A model generated the notes under the pieces. It was not told the origin of the DNA. It did no database searches and saw only the letters and a program-made list of their open reading frames with translations. A stretch of DNA of 64,000 nucleotides from Xiphydria camelus (lineage: Eukaryota; Arthropoda; Insecta; Hymenoptera; Xiphydriidae). Positions 54,095 through 63,925 of this stretch are shown here, in pieces; position 1 is the first letter of the stretch; each line of letters opens with the position of its first letter. A program made the position numbers and the translations under genes. Where the stretch lies: assembly GCA_963678675.1 (NCBI GenBank), contig OY783191.1, positions 18,409,873-18,473,872 of the forward strand, read 5' to 3'.

Positions 54095-54790
54095 TCGAGT
54101 TTTTATCTACTTTTCTACATCCACACTGCGCATCACGTCCTTTTTTACAATTGCAGAAGATTGTGCTTAATAGTTCGTCTGGGGCAGGTGGCAATAGTGT
54201 TGTTTTCGGCTCTAGCATCTCGTTTTTTAAATCCCAACCCCATTTCTTCGGGTTGTAGATTTTTTCCTAGCCAAATCTGTATTTGGTAGTAGACCCGGTA
54301 GATATGCTGTCGAGCTGCTTCACTGGTAGGTGGAAGAGATGACAATTTAACTAGTCTATTAAGTTGTGTTGATTTGATGAAATCGGTATATCTAAAGCTG
54401 TCAATGTTTACTTCTTCTTTTGGAGCACTATACATGGCTAATAGAAAACGCTTTCCGTTTTCAAATAATGTATCTGGCGGGCAGTTTTCTTTTTGAAATA
54501 TTTGAGCCGAGCGAGTCAAATTGGGATGTTTCTCAAACATTTTCATAATCTGAAGTTTTCTTTTGTTGAATAGTGTAGAGGTAGTGTCGCATCCAGTAAA
54601 GGCATGCAAAAACAAAATATGTTCTTTGTAAAGAGGATATTTGTCGAAACTTTTAACTTTTAACAATCAGATAAGAACTTTTCTTAGCTGATTGGCACAT
54701 TCATTGTTGCATCAAAGCGGACTTCATAAGATGTAAAACTGGCGTAGCATTCATCGTGTTAAAAAATTCGCGCTCCCGCTTCTTCACGCT
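54095..54790 (-). pseudogene. Cys-rich repeat-associated protein relic, second copy
   Basis: Minus strand: SYEVRFDATMNVPIS, stop, then EHILFLHAFTGCDTTSTLFN, NRLVKLSSLPPTSEAARQHI and YRVYYQIQIWLGKNLQPEEM. After a frameshift come PDELLSTIFCNCKKGRDAQC and GCRKVDKNS. Same family as 11,079-11,481. The conserved TGCD segment is intact. FLHAxTGCDT is reminiscent of the metal-binding part of XPG/FEN nucleases, but this is inference. No terminal repeats are seen around it. Confidence 0.65.
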
Positions 54791-54794
54791 ATAT

Positions 54795-55150
54795 CTCGAA
54801 AACGGTTGATCGTACAAGAAAATGTATATAACAAAACTTGTAGAGAATACCCTTTTACGTAAATTTTGTTAAAACATCTTACGACATCAGACTAACCGGA
54901 AGCGAGATTTTCGCAAAAAACTAATTCTCATGACCTTTGACCTTCGATATCTCGAGACGCACAAGGGTTAGCATATGAGACCTTTTGATGCTTCGTTAGA
55001 ACATCAAAACGAAGATCTCTGCAAAAATTCAACTTGCTTTCTCTCATTCCGCACAGATGGGGTTTTTATTTACCTTGTTTCCCTGGACTCTTCTTAGCTC
55101 TCTCTCGCGCCTGGTCTCGGGTCTCCTTGGCGAGCGTGTACTGCTAGCAT
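54795..55150. other. No recognised features
   Basis: Mixed DNA with no gene or repeat that I can place. Confidence 0.35.
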
Positions 55151-55152
55151 TA

Positions 55153-55472
55153 GGCCTAACTCAGACGGGCGACTTTCTAACGACTTCAATGCGACAAAAA
55201 AGTCATCGTCTGTAGAGAGTAGCAAATCAGTATACACACTCATACGGGTGACTCGTAGCAGTCGGAGTCAACGATAGTCGCAATGCGTCGCACGTACCAC
55301 CGACCAAATTGTCGCAGGCGGTACTTAGACGTGCGACAATTCAACGACAACCGACGTGCGCTCACACTGCACGTCGACAAAACTGTCGTTGGAAAGTTTT
55401 CGATTGCCGCAACAGCATATCGACAACACAACGACCGTTTTGTCGTTGGAAAGTCGCCCATCTGAGTTAGGC
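55153..55472. mobile_element. MITE with GGCCTAACTCAGACGGGCGA ends and GTCG hairpins
   Basis: GGCCTAACTCAGACGGGCGA with CTTTCTAACGAC at the left and GTCGTTGGAAAGTCGCCC with ATCTGAGTTAGGCC at the right. The interior alternates GTCGCAC/GTGCGAC and CAACGACA/TGTCGTTG, giving several hairpins. Confidence 0.75.
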
Positions 55473-55865
55473 CCAGCGCCCACGGTGCGACTGTTTTGAG
55501 ACAAAGGTTGCAAATTAGTTTACTCTACCGTATGTCCCACTCTGTAGCACTGGCCAGTTTGAAAGTTACCTTCGGGCAGGCTTGGTCGGTAATCGACACT
55601 TATACCGGTAGAAGTAGAGAGAGAGAGAGAGAGTCGGAAGTTAAAGTTAGTGTCAATTCGGGAGATCGTAGCGTCTAATCTCGAAATCGTGAATTTGTGA
55701 ATAATGGTGAGTAATTTCCATTATTCACAAATTCACGATTTCGATATTAGACGCTTCGATCTCCCGAATTGACACCAACTCTAACTACCGACTCTACTTC
55801 TACCGGTATAAGGCCCAGCGCCCACGGTGCGACTGTTTTGAGACAAAGGTTGCAAATCAGTTTAG
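55466..55865. repeat. Direct repeats flanking a palindrome
   Basis: GGCCCAGCGCCCACGGTGCG, ACTGTTTTGAGACAAAGG occurs at 55,470-55,523 and 55,811-55,865. Between them is a palindrome (55,600-55,812): TTATACCGGTAGAAGTAGAG, TCAATTCGGGAGATCG, TTATTCACAAATTCACGATT and inverses, plus a short GA run. Confidence 0.75.
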
Positions 55866-55869
55866 CTTG

Positions 55870-56370
55870 AAACTGTTTTCTAACCTCGGCAGCGTATAGA
55901 AGTGTTGACCCGCACACGAGTCGATTCGAATGAAACTAATTTGCAATCAGTTGTACGCGACCATCCCGAGTCGAAATTCGAGAACTGAAAGAGCCCTGAC
56001 AGAACTGAAAAACCACTGAAATACCACTGACAGAAGTGAAAGACCACTGAAATAGCCATGCTACCTCTGAATATCCCCACCTCTCTCAAAACGTAGCCAT
56101 GAAATAGCACTGAAAGGCCTGACTTAGCGTTGAAAAAGATCTTAAAGTCCTGAAATTGTCCCCTCCACTTAGAGTATTATAGAGGATTTAGAAAATTTTC
56201 GACTGTTGCGCCCGATGGACTTTGAAAATTTTCGACTGGCACGCTCATTAGCTATAGGTACATTAATTACTGATATATTTGTGGTAGACAGTAATACAAA
56301 ATAAACAGCCACAGATATACCTGAACTAAAATTATATATTTTTAATGAAAAAAAAATTACAGTGAATTAC
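55870..56370. other. Degenerate GAAATAGCACTGA repeats
   Basis: 55,985-56,160 repeats ACTGAAA/CTGACAGAA-type units of 12-20 bases. A second pair, TTTAGAAAATTTTCGACTG / TTTGAAAATTTTCGACTGG, is at 56,180-56,240. No gene. Confidence 0.5.
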
Positions 56371-56373
56371 AAT

Positions 56374-56914
56374 TTATTCTAATTCTTTATCATTAGTTGG
56401 CATTGATACATATGGCTGGCCATTGATCGTAATATGAAAACATGGAGCTTGTATTAGATTTATCGGGATAACTTTAATATTATTTATTGTATGACATTTG
56501 TATATAAATCCCGCCGTATTATATCGATACTGATTTCCGTCAACTTCAAACATGCCATCGCAGATGATTTCTCGAATAATGGCCAAATGTGAATACCCAC
56601 AATTGCAATTTTTATGTCTGCACCGATTAGTGATTAGTTTTAAATAATGTTCTACGATTCCGTATTTCATCTGATTGTCAGCCATGTCAATATATTTTAT
56701 TGCAGATGAAGATGTCTGTAAAACTTTTCCATACTGTGCAGACATAAACAATTTTTTTTTCAGCAATCTCAAATATTTCCACATTGTATATCGTTCAACA
56801 TCTAGTCCATTATCTAGTAATGCCTGTTCAACATTTTGCGGTACTTGTGGAAGAGCTCTGTAAGCAGCAGCAAAATATATTTGGGGACTTAGAAAAATTT
56901 CGGTGTCCTGCATA
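56374..56914 (-). pseudogene. Last exon of the ACGTC element's putative transposon protein
   Basis: A splice acceptor on the minus strand (TATATGCAG then GACACC) opens DTEIFLSPQIYFAAAYRALP, QVPQNVEQALLDNGLDVERY, TMWKYLRLLKKKLFMSAQYG and so on. It has a CRHKNCNCGYSH cluster, and ends PYVSMPTNDKELE-stop at 56,374: 180 codons without a break. The intron side (56,914-57,076) matches the ACGTC elements at 36,600-36,780 and 46,800-46,980, which keep the acceptor and about eight codons (ETEIFLSL). So this exon probably belongs to their autonomous partner. The YGIVEHYLKL segment recalls the C-terminal part of TNP2-like proteins, weakly. Confidence 0.55.
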
Positions 56915-57076
56915 TAGGTAGAGATTTGAAAATTTATTTGTGAATAAATGGACAAAAATTGTAATTTGTTCAATTATTAAATTAATAAATTATTTGATTT
57001 CGAGTTTGCAGAGTATGTTGAGCAAGTTATAAACTATACTGTTTATTAAAAAGCACAGATTATTATAGTAAATCAG
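56915..57076 (-). repeat. Third partial copy of the ACGTC element (intron side)
   Basis: ATTTATTTGTGAATAAATGG, ACAAAAATTGTAATTTGTTC and GTATGTTGAGCAAGTTATAA match copies 1 and 2. Identity stops at about 57,076, and no TIR is found on either side. Confidence 0.8.
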
Positions 57077-57315
57077 GACTTGGTTGCAGGAGGTTGAATG
57101 GTGAGAACGTGTGTTGGAAGTTTTGAGACAAAAAATTGTAATAAGTGCGATCAACAGAGAGTGCAAGAGTAGTATAGGGTATAGATAGGAAGCTGAGAGA
57201 AAGAGTTAAAAGATAGATTATAAGGGTGTGTTGGGAAAGGGAGGGTAACGATAGGAAATTAGGAAAAGCGAGGAAAAGTTAAAAGTGAGGTTAAGTGAAG
57301 CGACGAGGAGGAAAA

Positions 57316-58231
57316 TTGGGGACGCTCAAAATGACTGCGGTACCTGGCGGCAGAGCGTGTACTAAAAAACATGGCCGATATTGGCGTTTTGGACTGGCGC
57401 GTACTTGAAAAGTGCTAACTTGTTCCAAAAGTTTTTAAAAAATGAGCATTTTTAGAATGAGATATAGACATTTATTTTCACAAACAATGGAACGAATTCA
57501 TTAGGATCAACTGTACAGCATGTGCTACGAGAAACGCATCAAACGGTGAGACCCTGACATTTACCATCTGCAGTATTTGCCGACGGTGCTTGACTCTCTT
57601 ATCTACCGGTCGACGGAATTTGAAGTTCGCGGCGTGCTGTACACCCTGGGACACGGTATCTGTCGCTGGTGACTTTTTTTAAGTGTTATTTTTAAACGTA
57701 CTATAACCAATGAATAATTAATTCTCATGCGCTCATTAGCTACGGTGGCGTCTACTCTCGTTAATGAAAGCATGAGGATTATTAATTATAGGTTAGTACG
57801 TTTAAAAATAACGTTTAAAAAAAGTCACCAGCGACAGTTACCGTGTCCCCGTGTGTACGCCAATATCCGCCATGTTTCCGCTGCGCCGCGAGCGCCACCA
57901 TCGGTAATGAGCGGTCCCAATTGGGGACGCTAGAAATGAATGCGGTACCTGGCGGCAAAGCGTGTACTAAAAAATATGGCCAATATTGGCGTTTTGGATT
58001 GGTTCGTAATTGAAAACCGTTAATTTGCTCCAAAAGTTTTTCAAAAATGAGCATTTTTAGAACGAGATATAGACATTTATTTTTTCACAAATAATGAAAC
58101 GAATTCATTCGGATCAACTGTATACTACTGGTCGCCGGAATTTGAAATACGCGGCGTGCTCAACGCCTAATATCCGCCATGTTTCCGCAGCGCCGCGAGC
58201 GCCGCCATCGGTAAATAGCGGTCCCAATAAG
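57316..58231. repeat. Tandem duplication, second unit without the MITE
   Basis: Unit 1 (57,316-57,920) and unit 2 (57,921-58,231) share GCGGTACCTGGCGGCARAGC, AATATTGGCGTTTTGG, GCATTTTTAGAAYGAGATAT and CCGCCATGTTTCCGC. Unit 1 contains a GTAC-family MITE, and unit 2 lacks both the MITE and about 80 bases before it. Confidence 0.82.
57643..57854. mobile_element. GTAC-family palindromic MITE, copy 7
   Basis: GTAC, ACCCTGGGACACGGTATCTG, inverse end, GTAC. Its ends have diverged (GGGACACGG instead of GCTCACGG), but the core is the same as the other copies. Confidence 0.85.
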
Positions 58232-58234
58232 CGA

Positions 58235-58550
58235 GACCCCGACAGCAAAGCGTGGATTTACACGCTAGCCGCACGCAGTGCTGCCACGTAGTGGCACCAC
58301 TGTGGTCTCACCGTGGCGTGATCGCGTGGCGTACACAAACTAAAAGCACCGTGGCTACACAGTGAGCACACGGAGTGGTTCACAGGATAAAGACACAGTG
58401 GTTACACTCAGTGCAGTCACGGTGCCTTTTCGACGTGCACACTTCGTAAATTTACCGACCATGAATATCGGTAAATTCACTGTCTTCACAAAATTGTTAA
58501 CGAATTAATGAATTCGCTGCGGAACACGCAGCTCCCGCGGCACGCCAACA
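58235..58550. other. GTGGC-rich segment
   Basis: 58,270-58,435 has a dozen GTGGC/CACCGTGG-type words in both orientations (CACCGTGGC, GCCACGTAGTGGC). Probably a decayed hairpin MITE. No gene. Confidence 0.4.
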
Positions 58551-58798
58551 TAAGGTTTGTTCCAACCGACGATTCCTGTACGGTTCTGGAACTGTCACGG
58601 AACTGGTGGGATCGGTTTAATGCGCAGGCGCGATGTTTGCACTGCTGGTAACTGGCAAGAGCAGTTGGAACGGTTTTGGGATCGTTCGTGAATCGGTCAG
58701 TCGTGTCTAACCCACGACGCGGTGAGCACGGTGTTCTCTTGCTTATATCACGCTATTTCAGTTGACATTTTCTGTCATTTGCAAGTTGCGTGAAGTCT

Positions 58799-59262
58799 CA
58801 ACATCTTTTACGATAATTTCGAAAGCACTTAGAAAGTGGGGCCTCCCATAGACATTCTTTAATTAATTTTTTTACTCATTTGAAATGTCAGAATGGACTT
58901 TATTCATGCTATCTTAAAATAGATGTTTTCTAAGCGAGTTCGGTTCTCAGCGAGAATCAAATACTAATGCAATATACTACCATAAACATACTAAAGCATC
59001 AGACATTTTTAGATACTTAAAAGGCCCATATTTATAGGACTACATATTTCATAATTCGATCTGTCATATTAATAACAAATGTACAATTTTATAAAATCAT
59101 GTATTGGAATTACATTTTAGCAGGGCAAAAAAAAATCCATTATAAGCTAGCATGAATAAAGATAATTCTGACATTTCAAATCACTAAAAAATTCATTAAC
59201 AAATGTATATGGGAGGCCCCACTTTCTAAGTGCTCTCCGTAAATTACCGTAAAAGATGTTGA
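58799..59262. mobile_element. Palindromic MITE with AAAGTGGGGCCTCCCATA
   Basis: CAACATCTTTTACG and AGCACTTAGAAAGTGGGGCC, TCCCATA at the left. The right end mirrors both blocks. Arms are about 110 bases and also share ATTTGAAATGTCAGAAT. No coding. Confidence 0.78.
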
Positions 59263-60100
59263 AATGTAGGGTAAAAAATCATGAAAATTAGAAATGTCGG
59301 TTTTGAGATACAACACTTTTTATTTCCATTTTCAATAAAAAAAACGCAATATAAAGAAATACATTTTTTTTCGAAATCACCAAAAAATACAAATATTTCA
59401 TATGGATCATTTCTTCCATATTTTGTTAATTGAAGCCGTAAATCGTGATGAAAAAACAATAATAACAGCTCAACGATTTATGGAATCGTTCTGAAAATTT
59501 AGGCCAGTTTTTATATTGATTAAAGATACTTGGAAAAAAATGAGCAACTAAATCGGAGACCCAAAAGTTTCTACTACTAAAAGTTGACATGGAATGCCCC
59601 ATAAGTTTAAGTATTTTAAGAGTATTTTACCAACTACTATAAAAATAAATATAATTTGTACGCTTCCATTCGTCATGAAATTAAAGAAACACATCAATTT
59701 GCACACGCAAGTCTGTTGGTATGCCACGTTAATCTCCCTCGTCCTCGACTTCCAAGTTCTCCTGCAGTGCTGGTTGTCAAGCCCACATGCTCTTCCTATT
59801 AACAAAGACAATAGATGTCATGATCATTCAATCGGTATAGGTTGGTATTGCTGCAATCTCATTTCATAAATGTCTTACCTCAATCGAGAAATATCCTTTT
59901 TTTCCATGTATGGCTCAGTCTGGATCTCCTTCTGGCCTGTCCATTTCGATATGTCTTCCTTCCATCAATTGCCAATTTGAATTTTTTTCTTCTGATCACC
60001 AACCGCCTGCATCTGAAACAAATTACGCAGTTTTAACAAAGATGAAATAGGTTTTACAATTTTTCAGTAGGTATAAATTGGTATTGCTGTTATTTCACTT
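59263..60100. other. AT-rich DNA without recognised genes
   Basis: Interior of the 3.6-kb element. The 87-91 codon frames at 59,548-59,869 overlap on both strands and show no family. Confidence 0.4.
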
Positions 60101-60109
60101 CATTAATTC

Positions 60110-61640
60110 CCCCTACGCGTTGTCTACTTAGTCCATTTCATTTCCTTCCTGACGCCAATGGGAGGCCGAATGCATCTTCAAAGTTGGAGCTCTTCTTCTT
60201 CGTTACCTTCCTACGAACCATTGCGTCTCGCATCCTTTGCTCCATCCTTCCCGTGGAGCCTCTCGCGTTTACTCCGGTTCTCGTTCTCTACCTACGGGCT
60301 TTTGTTAGCTTTCGCGTCATGTTACTTACTTGGTCGGTTACATGCTTATCCCTTATTTCTTCCACCTCATCCTCGCTATTATTCTAGCTCCCATTCCAGT
60401 CCGTCAACTTTAATTCCTTCGATTCCTCAGGGTATTCTTCCTTTATCTCAGGTACGCATAGCGTGGCGTCTCCCAGAGCAATCTATCGTCCTGTTCTTGC
60501 GTTAGTTAACTGATTAAATTAGCACGACTTACCTTTAAATTGATATCCTATTCTCTGATTGGTTATTTCTTCCACCTGATTCCTTTATCGGTGTCTTCCT
60601 CCTTGCCGGCACGTCAAGCCAACACTCTCTTCCCTTTATCTGGTTGTTTATTCCTTATTCCTTCCAGGATACATTCTCTGTGGCTTCTGTTTCCCCTTCC
60701 CAGGGTGCTTCTCTCTTTTTAAGTCTTCTCCCTCCTTTGTCGACACGACCGGTAACGCTCCCGGTGCGTCTCACTCGTCTGGCCAATTTCTATCTCGCTT
60801 GCCATGCCTGCTCTGCTTGGGAGTCTTATAATTACCTTAATAGCTGCCGACTACAGCCACCGATTACCTCTACTTTTCTTTTCATAAGATTCCAGTTCCT
60901 CATCGAGTATCCCATGCATTGCTCGCGCATGACTGACACGTGGGTGGACTTGTTGTTAGTATGTCTGGCGAGGGACTGGTCGTTCCGGCTTCCACCTCCT
61001 CCTCGCTATTGTTCTGGAACCCTTTTTAGTCGTTTACGTCGATACTTCATTTCTTCGATTCCTTGGAGAATTTTTCCTATTCAGCAGATACGCTCGGCAC
61101 GACGTTTCCTGAGGAAATCTCACGTCTTCTTGTTGCGATCCTTACCTAGTTGGATTAGTACGATCTACCTTTATACTGATATCTTGTTCCATATTTGGTT
61201 TTCCCTTTTGGTTGCTCGTAAGCGTTCCCCTCCTTGCCGGTGCGTTCAGCAAAGCTTCCGCGCCGACACTCTCGTCCCTCAGTTGATTGCTTCTTTCTTA
61301 TTCCTTCCAGAATACATTCCTTTAGCTTCTCTTTCCCCTTCTCGGTTTGTTTCTCCCTTTTAGAGCCTTCTTCCTCTTTTGTCGGTACGCGGGTGAACTG
61401 GCAGGGAACTGACAGGAAACTTAACCTTAAATGTCAAACTGGATAGACCAACCTTGTTAGTGTGCCTGGCGGATACCTAACTAGTCGTACCGGCATCCAC
61501 CTCCTCGCTATTGTTCCGCCTCCCTTTTTTCCCGATCCTTTACTTTGTTTCCATCGATTCCTCGGGGGATTCTTCCTAGGCCTTATTCTTCCTTCTTGGT
61601 AGGTATGCTCGACGTGGCAACTCCCGGAGCATAATTTGTG
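60110..61640. repeat. Pyrimidine-rich block of diverged tandem repeats
   Basis: The plus strand is strongly C/T-rich for 1.5 kb. Landmarks recur at about 60,360, 60,990 and 61,495 (CCACCTCCTCCTCGCTATTG) and at 60,415, 61,053 and 61,552 (TTCGATTCCTCRGGG), giving units of about 500-630 bases with low similarity. The long Ser/Leu/Pro frames (60,158-61,446) follow from the composition, differ between units and are not taken as genes. Confidence 0.6.
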
Positions 61641-61781
61641 CAGAAACTTCTATCTCATCAAATCAAATTTAATCCACCTTCGTTATAGTCTTTCAATCAA
61701 ATTGAATGATTTTCTATCAGTTTTCCAACAAAGATTTTCTACACTTAACCTCAATCGACAGATCTAATCTGACAGACTTAC

Positions 61782-61893
61782 CTAAATAATCCTGGTTTCT
61801 AACCCTATTTTCGTATAATTCAATATCATCGTCACTTGTGTCGGACATATCCGATATATCCGACACATCACTATCGCCTTCGTTAGACGTCAT
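61782..61893 (-). CDS. First-exon-like acidic frame inside the 3.6-kb TIR element
   Basis: ATG at 61,893 (minus) reads MTSNEGDSDVSDISDMSDTS, then DDDIELYENRVRNQDYL, and meets a strong donor (TTAG then GTAAGT). It lies about 300 bases inside the right TIR. Short acidic Ser/Asp first exons are common in DNA-transposon proteins, so I infer a transposase-linked exon. The downstream exons are not recognised. Confidence 0.4.
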
Positions 61894-62189
61894 TTTAATA
61901 ACTTGCAACAAAAATACGGAGATAGAAAACGTCGACTCTCAAAAGTATTTAAATAACCGCGCCAGGCAAACTAATCGCCGTAGTGCGCATGTCAGTCCAC
62001 ACAGTTCACGATCAGGACCAAGCATCGGATGGACGGTACAGGAACCGTTCCACACACGATCCCAGCGGTGGTTGGAACGCCGCACAACATCGTACAGGGA
62101 CCGTCCAGCGTACGGTTGGAACAGAATTTCTCTACTGCGCATGCCCGGTACCGTTCATGTACGGTTTTCTGCTCGGTTGGAACAAACCT

Positions 62190-62377
62190 ATGGTTTTACG
62201 CAAATTTCAAGATTTTAGTACGGGGGTTAACTCAATCATTTTAATACGCAGGGAACACGCGTGTTCGTAATTAAATAATTTAAAGGTTCGGTGGTCGAGC
62301 AGTGCGGACGTGTGGCGGATCGCTCCTACGAAATTCGGAACTTTAGTCGGGTTTTTCGCGAGTGAGTGCGATAAAAA
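62190..62377 (+). promoter_or_regulatory. Possible 5'UTR
   Basis: GTGCG/AGTGCGA-rich sequence (GTTCACGGAGCAGTGCGAATA) resembling insect 5'UTRs leads to an ATG at 62,417 in the context AGTGAAATGG. No TATA box is evident. Confidence 0.25.
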
Positions 62378-62416
62378 GTGCATGGTGGTGTTCACGGAGC
62401 AGTGCGAATAAGTGAA

Positions 62417-62704
62417 ATGGAAGTGCGGCGAGGCCGGCGTTTAAGCAGTATTCGACGATTACGAAGTCTGTCGTATCGAGTTCCCTCGTGGCACGAACGC
62501 CATCATGGCCGCCGCTACATAGCGTCGGTTGACGAAAGACCGCAAAGGCCAGCAGAGGAACACCAGACGAGCGACCCTCGCGAGAAACCGCCTCGGGAGC
62601 TCCGGGACACCGAAGAGGCCCTTGCGAACGACCGAGCTATGCTGGGAGTCTACAGCGAAGTGACAATAAGCCAACCTGTCATCATCCCCCCTCTAATCGC
62701 ATAA
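62417..62704 (+). CDS. Arg-rich open frame upstream of the kinase exons
   Basis: ATG 62,417 reads MEVRRGRRLSSIRRLRSLSY, RVPSWHERHHGRRYIASVDE and ends VTISQPVIIPPLIA-stop, 95 codons. The beginning is very basic and the middle is acidic (PREKPPRELRDTEEALANDR). It lies on the kinase strand, 270 bases before the first PH-domain exon. It could be a first exon, or a decayed version of the linker that precedes the PH domain in protein kinase D. No domain supports either. Confidence 0.3.
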   Translation: MEVRRGRRLSSIRRLRSLSYRVPSWHERHHGRRYIASVDERPQRPAEEHQTSDPREKPPRELRDTEEALANDRAMLGVYSEVTISQPVIIPPLIA

Positions 62705-62977
62705 ACACAAGGAAACACGAGGAAAGCGCACTAAGAATCGTTTTAGGCGTATGATATTTCCGTAGGACCTCGTTCCGTGCCATGACGACGCATCTTCCGA
62801 CGAATTTCAAAATTCCAGACCATCGAGGTAATTATTCAATCAACGTCGTATCTCGACACTTGCGATACTTTATCTTTTTTTCTTCTCCATCACTCCCTCC
62901 GTCACACTTGGTACCTCGTACGCGATAACGCAGGTGCAGCTCATCGCCGAGTAACAATATACCGCTGATGTGAATAG

Positions 62978-63925
62978 TTCAAAGCGCCAAGCACATGAAA
63001 CGACGCGGCTCCAAGATCCTGAAGGAAGGATGGATGGTGCACTCGACGAATCGCGATCCGATGGTAGGTTGACGACGTGGCGCTGATTCGGTTTCGCTTC
63101 CCCCATCATTAAGGCGCGCGTGTTTTCAGAGGAAGAGACACTACTGGCGATTGGACACAAAGGCCATAATTCTGTTCCAAAGCGACAGCAGTTCCAAGTA
63201 CTTCAAAGAGATTCCGTTGGCTGAAATTCTAGTCGTCGCCGCCGCCAGGGAACAACATTCTCGTGAGTACATATGTATATCGTTAGAAATTGTCTGTGCG
63301 CGTTTAGTCGATGTACAACGCGCGCGTTCTCTCCTTCCAGGCACGATGCATTGTTTCGAATTGAGAACGGCCAACGTCGATTACTACGTCGGCGAAGATC
63401 CCCTCTACGGAGGTGCTAGTGGTCAGCTTCCACCGCCGGAAAGTGGCGTTGGCGCTCACTTGGCGAGGACCTGGAAAACGAATATCAGGCAGGCATTGAT
63501 GCCCGTCACCTCCGGATCGGCAAGTACGTTCAGAGCTCGCGAGTGTGCGCGCGAACGCGTACCGACGCTATACCGAAAAACACGCGTCGTTTTCCACAGG
63601 TCGGTAGGAGCAGTCGACAACCGAGCCAGAGGAACGCGTAACCGACATGTCACAGCTCTATCACATCTTCCCGGACGAAGTTCTTGGCTCGGGTTAATTT
63701 GGTATCATCTACGGCGGAGTTCATCGCAAGACCGGCCGCGCGATGGCGATAAAGGTGATCGACAAGCTGCGTTTTCCCACCGAGCAAAAGGCCCAGCTCA
63801 AGAACGAAGTAGCCATCCTGCAGAATCTCTCCCACAGCGGAGTCGTCAATCTCGAGAGGATGTTCGAGACGCCGGAGAGGATATTCGTGGTGATGGAGAA
63901 GCTCAAGGGAGACATGCGGGAAATG
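62978..63925 (+). pseudogene. Protein kinase D (PKD/PRKD) fragment: PH domain and kinase N-lobe, in-frame stop
   Basis: Four exons on the plus strand. Exon 1 is 62,978-63,063 (KHMKRRGSKILKEGWMVHST, NRDPM, donor GTAGGT). Exon 2 is 63,130-63,262 (RKRHYWRLDTKAIILFQSDS, SSKYFKEIPLAEIL). Exon 3 is 63,341-63,519 (MHCFELRTANVDYYVGEDPL, SGVGAHLARTWKTNIRQALM, PV). Together these are the PKD-type PH domain. Exon 4, from 63,608, has LYHIFPDEVLGSG, then a TAA at 63,695-63,697 where the family has Gln in GSGQFG, then [20 protein letters not shown] with the ATP-binding Lys, and [20 protein letters not shown]. After GDMREM the sequence leaves the family. PKD acts downstream of diacylglycerol and PKC. The two C1 domains are not in this window. 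Introns are retained, so it is not a retrocopy. Confidence 0.82.

Larger units (their letters stand above)
58554..62188 (-). mobile_element. 3.6-kb TIR element, GGTTTGTTCCAACCGA ends
   Basis: TAA, GGTTTGTTCCAACCGA at the left and TCGGTTGGAACAAACC, TAT at the right. The word GTTGGAAC/GTTCCAAC recurs several times within 200 bases of each end, like transposase-binding sites. A first-exon-like acidic frame lies just inside the right end on the minus strand. The 3-base flank pair (TAA/TAT) is not an exact TSD. PIF/Harbinger-like at best. Confidence 0.55.

Noticed and set aside
60158..61446. 239-codon and shorter Ser/Leu/Pro/Arg frames
   Set aside because: Caused by the pyrimidine-rich repeats, not conserved between repeat units, no recognisable domain.
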